From positions 1-23,877 of the forward strand of contig LSRY02000097.1 of the NCBI GenBank assembly GCA_001643675.2: a stretch of 23,877 bases of DNA, in the 5' to 3' direction. Below, in pieces: positions 11,823 through 21,600 of this stretch. The notes below the pieces were generated by a model. The model was not told the origin of the DNA, made no database searches, and saw only the letters and a list, made by a program, of their open reading frames with translations. The position numbers and the translations under genes were made by a program. Position 1 is the stretch's first letter, and each line of letters begins with the position of its first letter. This DNA is from Monocercomonoides exilis (taxonomy: Eukaryota; Preaxostyla; Oxymonadida; Polymastigidae).

Positions 11823-12061
11823 AAGGTTAATTGCAAAAAGAAGAAAAAATATTTCTTGCACTTCACCCCCTTTTTTTAATTCGTAAAATAAAAACACTTC
11901 ATTACATATAAAAGAACTGAATAAAGTTAAAATTTGTGAAATGATTATTTTTTTTAGTAAAGAAACACTCCATTTCCCCCTTTCCAAACGATACAACATA
12001 AATGCAAACAGGAACAAAGTGAAGTGAATTATTCGAAGTGATTAGTATCCCTGCCTCATCC
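11823..12061. other. Convergent 3' intergenic region with poly(A) signals
   Basis: This AT-rich spacer lies between the stop of the CEBPZ-like gene (plus) and the stop of TMEM231 (minus). Two AATAAA hexamers on the plus strand, at 11887-11892 and 11920-11925, are good candidates for CEBPZ polyadenylation. I found no AATAAA on the minus strand here, so the TMEM231 mRNA must use a variant signal or end inside the CEBPZ 3' region. No gene is seen. Confidence 0.5.
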
Positions 12062-13542
12062 TCACAGTCTATGCGGATGCTCCTTTGCATGGACATAAGA
12101 GGAGAAAGATGTCGACTGGCAGAAAGATGAAATGGATCGGAGCTTTTCATCCTGCACGAGTGTTGCGAGGATCTGGTTGTCAAATATCTTTCGCTCAATC
12201 CACTCAATCACAGCACCAAACAGAATGAAGATGGCAATGTACTGTATCCACGCAAACTTCAGTACTTCAAATAAAGATGGAGTGTAGCTAGAAAGCACAT
12301 TGAGTCGATGAATACAAGATTTTGATTTATGAAATGCAAAAGAAAGGTTTGATGAGAGGAAATTTTTAAGAAAAATCGAAAAAAAAAAAACGTTACAAAA
12401 ATGACAAAGGAAATATTAGAAACACTAACCGCACTTTCTGTGGGACAATGTTTATTACCAGATGGATGTCGAAGCATGACGTGCTTGCTGCTGGAAGCCA
12501 TTCAGGAGGATAAGGAGAAGACAGCACAGCGGATTCTGAATGAATTTTTAAATTAAGTTGAAAAGCAGTTGTCATTACAATATGAAAAAGAAATTAGAAA
12601 ATGGAAAAGAACATGCCATCATCAGTAACCACTCGATGTACAAAATACTCAGTTGTCATGTTCTTGAATGGAATAACAAGCTAAAAAATACAAAATTTGC
12701 ATTTTGAGATAAAAAATGATTTTTCCATAAAAATTCACAATCAAAAGATATCAAACTGAAGTATTGAGAAGCAGTGGGACCTTCAATAATGGACGCATTC
12801 GAAGTGGTCTGTTTTGGGATAAAACAATTTTTCCCTTAAAATGAGCGCGAAATATTTTCAGAAATGCAATGGAGCAATTGTAAAATCACACCTCTGAAAC
12901 AAGTGCATTTCCTCCAACAGAACCAATATGAGACAGGTACACAAAGGATTCCAATGTCAATGGAATTGGATCCTATCATGATAATTTTCACGTTATAAAT
13001 AGTAAACAAAACATATTCAAAAAGAATTTCTGCACAATCCATACAATTAGCTGGTATTGAGGAAAATACATGAATTTGGCCGAAATGATTGTGTCGGCTG
13101 TCTGAAGGCAAGACCTCACATTCAAAGTTATTTGATTAGCTCTTCCATCTTTGTTGAAATCCTCAACCTTCTCTTTAAAAGTGGTGGTCATATCGTTTGT
13201 TCCAAGTATTTTTTGCACGGCTAATATGCTGCTGTCTGTGTGGTCACCAGAAACACCACCAAGCGAAATAATAAATTTTCCAGTTGATGTCACATGTGGA
13301 CGTTCAGTGTATTCACGCTCACGAACCCAAAATGCTAAAATAATAATTGCACGCAATGAGAGTTAAGATATTTAAAAATGCAACAGGCGCGATAGAGCAA
13401 AGACAAACAATGTGTTGCAAAGCAGACAACAAATGGGAGCACTATTTTGCATATTAAAAAATAGATCGATTAGACCTATCAATGAAAATCGTCCAGCAAT
13501 AAATTGGCGATAAACTGGCCTTCGAAAGATTGGGCCAGACAT
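12062..13542 (-). CDS. TMEM231: TMEM231, ciliary transition-zone membrane protein
   Basis: TMEM231 is a two-pass membrane protein of the MKS/B9 complex at the ciliary transition zone, controlling which membrane proteins enter the cilium. The ATG is at 13540-13542. My exon reading is 13476-13542, 13385-13441 (TM1: VLPFVVCFATHCLSLLYRA), 13045-13334 (FWVREREYTERPHV, ISLGGVSGDHTDSS, DFNKDGRANQITLNV), 12890-12972, 12757-12808 (PLRMRPLLKVPLLLNTS), about 12610-12680 (LVIPFKNMTTEYFVHRV), 12430-12536 (SAVLSSPYPPEWLP) and 12062-12287 (YTPSLFEVLKFAWIQYIAIF, the second TM). The last two match the human protein strongly, ending with an aromatic helix and the IFDNQI tail. All junctions keep phase except the one between the sixth and seventh exons, where no GT donor of the right phase is seen; an indel or a non-canonical donor is likely. 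The stop is TGA. It lies in tandem downstream of TRAPPC4. Confidence 0.9.
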
Positions 13543-13731
13543 TTTTCAAAAACAAATATTTATCAAATAAATATGGGAAATGATTTCACAAACATTCGTG
13601 AAGGTAAAATTTATTGTTAAAAATCGAATCATTTGCATCTGCGTTAATGCATACAAAAACGGAAAACAAAAATGAGGGTGATTTCGAAGTGAAGATAAAT
13701 GAAATGATTTAATGACAAGGAAAAGAAAAAC
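13543..13731 (-). promoter_or_regulatory. Spacer between TRAPPC4 stop and TMEM231 start
   Basis: This AT-rich spacer follows the TRAPPC4 stop codon and precedes the TMEM231 ATG, both on the minus strand. It should hold the TRAPPC4 3' end and the TMEM231 promoter. I see no convincing open frame or RNA gene, and no specific motif that I can defend. Confidence 0.35.
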
Positions 13732-14231
13732 TTATGAAGAAAATTCTTTCATAATTTTTGAATCAAACAACGCATTTTTAATAGGCTGGTTAAAAGCATA
13801 AAACGGGTTTTTGCAGACATAATCAGAAAACAGAACATAAACTCTAGCTAACATTTTTTGCACATTTGGTGTTCCAAGTTCTGTGATTGCAAGGAATTTA
13901 ATTCCTGTTGGGCTTTTTAAGCATTGAATGGTAAAATTATCAGTTTCAATAGATTCAATTCCAGACGAGGCATGAGGAATTGGAGATAATTCAGCGGATA
14001 TTGCATATTGACTGTGAAAGAAGCCTGCAAGCTGGAGGGCACTGTCTTCATTTGCTAATTTGCAATCCGGAGCAAGGTCCTGGAATAACGCATTTATAAC
14101 GTCCAAAGAATCAAATAATTAATCAATTAAATAATTTCAACATAACAAAATAAAACTTTACAAAACTTTCTTGTATATTAAACCTCCACTGGGGAGATAA
14201 TCCATAGACTTAGAAGGCCAGTTTTGGACAT
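13732..14231 (-). CDS. TRAPPC4: TRAPPC4 (Trs23/synbindin), TRAPP tethering complex subunit
   Basis: This is a core subunit of the TRAPP complexes, which activate Rab1/Ypt1 at the Golgi. Exon 1 is 14167-14231 and starts MSKTGLLSLWIIS, aligning with the family's first beta strand, followed by the SGGLIYKK motif. An 87-bp intron at 14080-14166 (GTTTTG...CCAG) leads to exon 2, 13732-14079, with FFHSQYAISAELSP, SGIESIETDNFTIQC, TGIKFLAITELG and YVCKNPFYAFNQPI, all close to the longin-fold core of TRAPPC4. Exon 1 carries a one-base frame break at a run of four G at 14191-14194 (plus strand): one more C on the coding strand joins LWIIS to SGGLIY exactly where homologues have no gap. There is no room for the PDZ-like insert that human TRAPPC4 has after GGLIY; the protein resembles the shorter plant form. 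The stop is TAA. Confidence 0.93.
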
Positions 14232-14409
14232 CACTGCACCAAAAATGAAAATGAAATTCTTTGGATTTCAATATGGGTAAAACTATCTGAAATATTGGAA
14301 CAAAAATTCATCATTCACGCTTGTGGCAAGAACATGAACATTATGATATTATTAAGCAATTAATAAGATCCTTCCCAGTATAGAATATGAACAAAAAGAA
14401 ACTCAAAAA
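14232..14409. promoter_or_regulatory. Divergent promoter between TRAPPC4 and the POLE3-like gene
   Basis: About 178 bp separate the two divergent start codons, so both promoters and 5' leaders must fit here. The stretch is AT-rich and contains several short open pieces but nothing that extends either protein convincingly. No specific binding site is claimed. Confidence 0.5.
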
Positions 14410-15102
14410 ATGAGCGATGAAAATACGGACACAGGAAAGTTTGAAATGCTTACAAATTCGACAGTTATAAGGGTTGCTAGAGAAACAGCGTGTTCAGAAG
14501 ATCCAAATGTTAGAATGGCGGGACCAGCAGTTATGCTTTTGAATAAAGCTGCAACAACATTTATTCATTATCTGACGGCAACTGCACAAGAAATCACTGC
14601 TAAAAAAGGAAGAAGCACCATGGGCTACACAGATATTGTGGAGGCGATAGGAGAGATAAGAATGACACATCTGCTCGATGAATTACAGCCATTTATTCAA
14701 GGTTTATCTTTTTTGTTTTTCGTGCTCATAATTTTTCCGATTTGTTGCTTACTACATTAAAAAGAAATCGTTGAATCAAAAAGAAAGCCAAACCCAACAT
14801 CACCCCCTCTTTCACCAACCATCCCTTCATTCGATAATGCTGAAAACGAACAAGAGCAACCAACTGTCGAACAGCAGGAGCCAATCGAAGAAGCAACAGA
14901 AAATTCATCTATACCTGAAATTCTTTCAGAAGAAATAGATCCGGTAGACGTTGATGCGGGAGTGGCGGGTGATGATAATGAAGAAGAAGAAAATCAAGAG
15001 GATCTTGAAAAGGAGTTTAATGAAGAAGATGACGAAGGAAAGTCAAACGAACTTGCGTTGAATGTTGAACGCATAATACAAAACGAAATATTAAAATCTT
15101 AA
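14410..15102 (+). CDS. POLE3: Histone-fold protein, POLE3 / Dpb4 / CHRAC-like
   Basis: A histone-fold subunit of the kind shared by DNA polymerase epsilon and CHRAC/ISWI remodelling complexes; it pairs with a POLE4-type partner. Exon 1 (14410-14701) encodes the fold: TVIRVARETA, then AGPAVMLLNKAATTFIHYL (central helix), AKKGRSTMGYTDIVEAI (the loop-2 and alpha-3 pattern typical of the family) and MTHLLDELQPFI. A 63-bp intron (14702-14764, GTTTAT...AAAAG) is followed by exon 2, which continues EIVESKRKPNP and then a Glu/Asp-rich tail like the acidic C-terminus of POLE3, ending ILKS at TAA 15100-15102. The acidic tail and helix pattern favour POLE3 over NF-YB or DR1, but an NF-YB/DR1-like identity cannot be wholly excluded. 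The frame is intact without any break. It is divergent from TRAPPC4 and convergent with RPABC4. Confidence 0.82.
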
Positions 15103-15265
15103 GAAATGCTTTGTTTTATTTTAAAATTTATAAATGAAATATAAATATTTTCGAAATGCTTGAATTGGTTTTTTTCAATAATGCGTGATCGCAACAAAAT
15201 AATAAATAACAAATAATAGATGTGCTTTGAAATTTGCATAAATCGAAGTCACATTTTCTGTACAC
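15103..15265. other. Convergent 3' intergenic region
   Basis: This AT-rich spacer lies between the POLE3-like stop and the RPABC4 stop. It contains an AATAAA near 15200 on the plus strand that could serve POLE3 polyadenylation. The transcripts of the two convergent genes probably overlap here. No gene is seen. Confidence 0.4.
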
Positions 15266-15585
15266 TCAACGAGCAAGATGTTGAATGACTAAATTACATA
15301 AAAATAACACGAAGAAAAAGAATAAAAATAAAATGATTATTCTCTATCTGAAATATTTGATTAAACCTCTTGAAGTTCGCTTTTTGTACATAATTTTGTG
15401 GCCGCACTCTTTGCAAGACACAGGCTGACCTAAAGGAACATATGTTTCCACACCGCAATCTTGAATGAGAAACAAATAATATCAACAAAAATATAACAAT
15501 CAAATCAATGCTGCATTAATAAACCTCCACAAATATATGGTACAGATTTTTTCTCTGCTGGTTGAGCTGGTTGTGCAGATTGCAT
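15266..15585 (-). CDS. POLR2K: RPABC4 / Rpb12, shared zinc-ribbon subunit of RNA polymerases I, II and III
   Basis: A small zinc-binding subunit found in all three nuclear RNA polymerases. Three exons, 15525-15585, 15367-15459 and 15266-15288, separated by introns of 65 bp (15460-15524) and 78 bp (15289-15366), give exactly 58 residues, the same length as human. Conserved features are PYICGDCG and CKECGHKIMYKKRTSR, with the four zinc cysteines in two CxxC pairs and the invariant MYKKRT motif. The last exon adds VIQHLAR, matching the family's conserved C-terminal AR, and ends in TGA. That tiny 23-bp exon is easy to miss: reading straight through the second intron gives a different tail ending at a TAG. 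The start ATG lies only 46 bp from the divergent kinase start. All junctions keep the frame. Confidence 0.97.
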
Positions 15586-15631
15586 TTGTTATTTAAATCA
15601 CTATGGGAACGAATATTGAAAAATATAAAGT
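15586..15631. promoter_or_regulatory. 46-bp divergent promoter, RPABC4 and AK9-like gene
   Basis: Only 46 bp separate the two divergent start codons. Both core promoters and both 5' leaders must overlap here or extend into the coding sequence of the partner. The stretch is AT-rich, and no motif can be named with confidence. Confidence 0.55.
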
Positions 15632-18600
15632 ATGGCAGAAAAAACGTTTGATGATAAACTCCCTGGTCAAGGTTTGTACAGCTTTTATTACAGCTGAATT
15701 CACATTGTCTATTAATAACTAGCCAACGGCCATTCGTCCTTTACTGGACGATCCCTGTTTGAAATTTATTTCAGTTTTAATATATTTTATTAATGTTTAA
15801 ATTTTTCCACTTTTAATATTGTAGCAAGTTTTGATTTGACTTTTGAGGGTCAACAACTCGTTGATTCTCAAACGAAACCTCTTAGTTTTGCGGTTGTTGG
15901 TCCATCTCTGTCGGGGAAAACCACTCTTGCAAAGTTAATTGCACGCTCTTTCGGCAGTGTATTCATTTCACCCGAAACCGCTGTACGTTCGTGTATTCGA
16001 AGAAAAATGAAATTGGAAGAAAAGTTTGCTGATTTTCATTTTTTTCTAAATTCAAAGATTGTTTTTGAAATGATGGAAAAAATTTTTTTTAGATTTCATC
16101 TGTTTTAAGTTCAGGACAAGCGATTGATGATGCTCTTGTTTTAGAAGCAGTTAATGCAATGCTAAAGCTGGAAGAAGTCGCATTTCGAGGATATGTCCTT
16201 GATGGACTTCCAACAACAATTGAACAATCAAAGTTTCTTTTCAGCCAGAAATTTGATTCAGCACAAGTTCAATCTCCAAACAAAGGGTCAAAAACAACTT
16301 CACATCAATTGTCATCTCAACAACGCACTTCATCTCCTTCTCAGCTTAGACCACTTTCACCATCACGTTCTTCTTCTGCATCTTCAAGTGCAAGACGACC
16401 TTCTTCTCCTCAAGGCCATTAACACCACCAATGCGTCTTGGATCTCCATTTGGTCAGCGACCATCTACACCACGCAACGATGGTTCCAGTCAAGCACGCC
16501 TTCCTCCTCTCGCAGGTACCACTTCATCCTCCTCACCTTCTGCTCCAGAAGTTCGAAGCTCAACGCCAAGTCACATTCCGCCATATCCTTCCAGTGCTAT
16601 CTGTCCATTCGAAACAGTCGCTGAACAGAAAGTGCGAATGGAGGCAGAGCAGTATGAGCGCGAGGCAGAAGAGAGGCGGGAAGAGAGGGAGGCAGTGGAG
16701 AAGTACTGCGAGCGGCAGGATGCGCTGCGAGCAGAAGTTCTTCCGCCAGATGTGTTTATTGTGTTGGAGGTGTCGAAGGAGACGCAGAACGAGAGGAGGC
16801 AGAAGCTGTGGATCAACCCAGTGACGCTTCGAACACACTCGATCTGCATCGAAGACGATGTGGTTGCGAAAATGATGGGCAAAAGAGAGAAGAGAAGGAG
16901 GTTTGGCGATGGCTCGTCTGCAATCACTGCGAGTGGATTTGATGGCATGATGTATGGGAAGATGGCAGGAGACGAAGGAAGAGAGGACAGTTGGAGGAGG
17001 ATTGGACGAGTGGGCAGAGGAAGCGAAGAAGGGAAAGAAGCTGAAGAGACAATGCAGGAGAGAGACGAGGCATCAGAACGACTGCGAAGAGCGAAGGAAT
17101 TTCTGATGGCTCATTTGCCACCGAAGGAAGGAGAGGAAGAAGGAAAGAAGAAGGTGAAGGAAGAGAAGAAGGTGAGGAAGGAGAAGAAGTTGAAGATGAA
17201 GCAACCAAAAGAAGAAGAAAAAGCAGCTGAAGATCCTCTTTCGTATTTGTATGACCTGAACGAAGAGGAAGGAGAAGAAGGAGAAAATGGAGAAGATGAT
17301 GAAAGAGGGCAGAGGATAAGGCTGCGTGCAATAAAGGAGAAGGAAAAGAAGATGATGAAAGGGTTGTATCGGATTGTGCCACATCCACATTACGGCGGAG
17401 GTGTTGGAAGAGCGTTTGGAGAGGCGTCTGTTTTGGAAGATGGAGAAGAGGAAGGGAAAGAAGGTGGAGATGAAGAGGAAGAGGAAGATTTGCTGAAAGA
17501 GGAGGAAGATGATTTGGGGTTGTTGGGACCAGTAGAAGAAGGAGAAGAAGGAGGAGGTGAAGACGAAGAGCCACTGACTGCTGCAGAGAGAGAAGAGAAG
17601 ATAAGAGAAAAGAGGCAGATCTTAGATTCTCTGAGTGAAGAAGACGCACAGCTGCTGGCAGCGGTGCATTTGGTGCCTATCTGCAGCTGCCATGATCGCG
17701 TTGTGGTGGATGGAAGGGAGAGGCATCGCTTGGAGGAGAAGAAAGAGCCGGGAGAGGAGTTGGATGCACAGGGCTGATGCAGAGGGAGGTGAGGCATGCG
17801 ATTGGGAAGGACGGGGAAGACTGCACAGCACTCAGGGCATTCACGAGAGAGGCAAGAAGGATGGTGCTGGGGCTGGTGTTGGACGAGGAGACGATGGTGG
17901 CCGAGGAGAGGAGGAAGGAGAAGGAGGAGAAGGAGGAGAAGAAGAGGCAATAGAAGCGAATGATGAGGAGCTGTTTGGTGAGGAGGAGCTGCAGCAGATG
18001 GAAGCTGATGAAGCGTTGATTGCATCTGTGGGAGAGGAAGAGGCAGACGAGGCTGAGGAGGATGAAGAAGAAGAGATTGAACCGATTTACAAGCCACGTC
18101 CACCAAAGGAAAAGAAACAAAGACAGAGGAGAATGAGGGAAGAGGAAGGTGAAGAGGAAGGAGAGGAGGAGGAGGAAGAGGAAGAAGGAGATGAAGAGGA
18201 TGAAGAAGAGCTTGAGCGAGACTATGAGAAAGAGAACGAGATTCGTGAAGAGCGGAGGAAGCAGCGGCAGAAAGAGAAAGAAGAACAGCAGATGCAAAAA
18301 GCGAAGGAAGTGGAAGAGGCGAAGAAGAGGCAGAAGGCGCGGGAGCATCGGAGAGTGTGTTGGGTGACGCTGCAGATGAAGAAAAGAGAAGAAGAGACAA
18401 GAAAGGACTCGATTCTGATGATTGTGAAGAGAGAATTCAGAGAAATCGAAGAGGAGACAGAGAAGGAAAGCAAAGCAGCAATGAAAGTGATGGGGATTGA
18501 TGCAGTGTCGATTGGGAAGAAAGAGAAGATGGCTGAGAAGAGGAAGAAGGAGAGAGAAAGAAAGTGGAAGAAGAAGGAGAAGGAAGTGGCAGCTGTTGGA

Positions 18601-21600
18601 GATGATGTTGTAGCAGCTTTGAGAGGAGAAGGGAAGAAGAGAAAGAGGAGGAGAAAAGGAGAAGGGGAAGAAGGGGAAGGAGAGGAAGAAGAAGGAGAAG
18701 AGGAGGATGAAGGTGAAGAGCAAAACGGAGAAGAAGAAGAAGAAGGAAAAGAAGCAGAAGAGGAAGAGCTGAATGGAGACGAAGAAGAAAACGAAGAGGA
18801 GAAAGAGAATGAGGAAGGAGAAGAAGGTGAAGGCGAAGAAGGAGAGGAAAGTGTTGATACATCTGTCATTTCTGATCCGAAGCTGTTCAACTGGCCTGTT
18901 CATGAGATGCTTGTGGAGAGCGATCGATGGCTATTCCCGTTGGAAAGAGCAGACGAGGTGGCAAAGGCGAAAAGGACTGCATCTGCAATGATGGCATATC
19001 ATATAGGAAGTGCTGCTTCTTCTGCTTCTGCTTCGTCTTCTGCTTCAGCCTCTTCTTCATCTTCAGCTTCATCTTCGTCTTCTCTTCTATCTTCATCAAG
19101 ACATCTTTCAGTTCATTCAGAATCTGCCTCATCCTCCTCATCATCATCCTTCCATGACCCCTTCGATCTCTCTTCCCTCGAGCCTCTTCTCTCCTTCTAT
19201 GCTCCTCGAAAGGGTATTTCTGATCCAACCACAGATGGCACTCCAACGACAGCACAGGTGATGAACTACGAAGCTGTCTCTGGATCAGCTGCAGTTGTGG
19301 CTGTGGACTTCCCTCAGAAGGGCAAAGAGGGGAGAGATCAAAAGAAAAAAGGGAAGGAAAAAGAAGGAGAGAGGAAAATGGTGAGTCAGATTCAATCATC
19401 ATCATCATCTTCTTCTTCTTCTTCCTCATTGTCATCATCTTCTTCTTCAATGCCACCAATTCGTTTATCTCTCCATCTTCTGCATCTCGTTCACTTCTTG
19501 CCTCCCAATCTATTCGTCGTCCATCTTCTCCTTCTTCTCCTTCTTCTACCAGTCGTGCAATCACTCAGCCACTTTATTCAACATTCCAGTCATCTTCCAC
19601 TTCATCTGGCACTTCTGTCTCTTGCTCATTCACTCCTTCACATTCATCTTCATCTCAATCATCATCATCTTCCTCCTCCTCCTCTTCTTCTTCTTCTTCT
19701 CTTTCTTCTTGATGCTCCTCCACTCCCACCCAAACACCCCCTCCCTCCTCCTCTCGTCAACCCTCGTCCAAAGCATCTCCTCCGCCTCTCTTCTTCTCAT
19801 TCTCCCTCTGAACTTCTATCACAACTAGCCACATCTATTCAGGACACTCTTCCTCTTCCCCCAGCCTATCCACTCCCTCCCTCCGCTGCCTCTTCCTTTA
19901 CTCCTCTTTCCTCCTCCATCTCTCTCCACTCTCTTTCTCAACCACCTCTGTGCCCTTCTCCTTTGGATCCCATCAACCGCATCCCTCTCCTCTCCTCTTT
20001 AACTGTACCACTTATGCCCCCACAGCTCCTGTTCCCTCTTCCCAGAGACAGATGGGCGAATCACACTGGAGCACCACTGCCACCGCATCCAACAGGAAAC
20101 AGAGTGGATGTGAGTGAAGTGGAAGAGCTGAAGGAGAAGAAGAGGAAGATGGAAGAATGGGAAAGAAGCATCAAAGTGAGGGGTGGAAGAATATGAGGAT
20201 GCGTTTGTGATTGAAGACTATGAGGAAGAGATAGAAGTGAAGGAGAAGGTTGTGAAGGAGAAAGCGAAAAGGGCTGAAGAAGAGGGTGAAAATGGTGCTG
20301 AACAAAAATGAGGCAAATGAGAAAGGAGAGGAAGATGAGAATGCTCCAATGCCATTGAACAGAGAAGGAGAGGAAGAAGAAGGAAATGGAGAAGAAGGGA
20401 AAGAGGAAGGAAGAATGAACGAAGGAGAAGCAGAAGAAGAAGGCAATGAAAACGAGGAAGGAGAAGGTGAAGAAGGAGAAGAAGAAGGAAAAGGAGAGGA
20501 CGAAGAGCCAGAGGAAGAATACATCACAGTGATGAAGACAGTCAAAAGACAGCGTCTTCTTCACAAAAATCCACCAAGAGAGCCAACGCCATTCAACGAG
20601 CTGAAGGAGAGATGGAGCAAGATGGTGGATGTGTTCAAGACAGACAAGGAAATAGAGAAGGAGCAGGCAGAGCAGAAGAAGAGGAAAGAGAAACAAAGAG
20701 AAGATTTGAGGCTGATGATTGCATTGGCCGAGAGGAGGCAGCAGGCAGCTCCGTCTGCTGTGCTGGAAAGAAGAATTGGGCGTCTGCAGAAGCAGCTGCG
20801 GAAGTTGGAGAGGGAGATGAAGCGGGAAGCAACAGACGACTCGAAGGAGGAAGTGAATGAGATGGCGAGTTATTTCACAAGGAGATCAGAAGAAGGCGAA
20901 AGAGAGGCTGAGGAAGGGGAGATGCAAGTGAACGGGCACTGGACAGAAGCTGAGCTGAATGCGGTGGAGACAGAAGAGGAGAAAGCAGACTGGGAGAAGC
21001 GGCTGGTCAGTGTGGAGTTTGTGAACCACATTCCACCAACAGACAATTCTCTTGATGAAAGTGCTGTGCTGGACTCTCTGAGCGAAGTGGCACGCACACA
21101 CCTGGGGGGACTGCAGGTGCATCCATTCTACAGACACTTCTGCCCTGTCCATTGGGCACTCCACAGACACGACAAGAGAGGAGGAGGAGAAAGAGGAGGA
21201 GGAATTGAGCATCCGAAGCTGGTGAGGGGAAGCTTGCAGAACGCAGTGGGGTATCGTGGGTACATCTTCCTTTTGTCTTCGAGAAGAAGAGCGCGGTTGT
21301 TCGTGGCCAATCCACGCAGATTCTTGAGAGTTGGCCCGCCGCTTCCAGAAGACTGCCCAGATGAGCCGGTGGAGAAGGGGAAGGACGGAAATGCAGATGA
21401 GGAAGAAGAGGATGAAGATATCAATGCAACAGATGGGAATGGCTCTTCAGGGTTGGAAGCAAATGATGATGAGGAAGAAGAGGAAGAGGAGGAGGAAGGA
21501 GCAGAGAATGAAAGAGAAGAAGGAATGGCAGGTGGAGAAGGAGAAATGAACGAAGGAGAGAATGAAGGAGCAGACGGCGCTGAAGGCGCAGACGGCACAG

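Noticed and set aside
15294-15360. A 19-bp micro-intron in RPABC4 (GTTTAATC...TTTCAG)
   Set aside because: Splicing there leads straight to a non-conserved tail. The acceptor at 15289-15290 gives the conserved C-terminus and the family length, so it is preferred.
17390-18903. Long Leu/Phe/Ser-rich open frames on the minus strand (up to about 400 codons) that look like membrane proteins
   Set aside because: Complement of GAA/GAG codons gives CTT/TTC/TCT, so hydrophobic runs arise automatically. No non-repetitive motif supports them.
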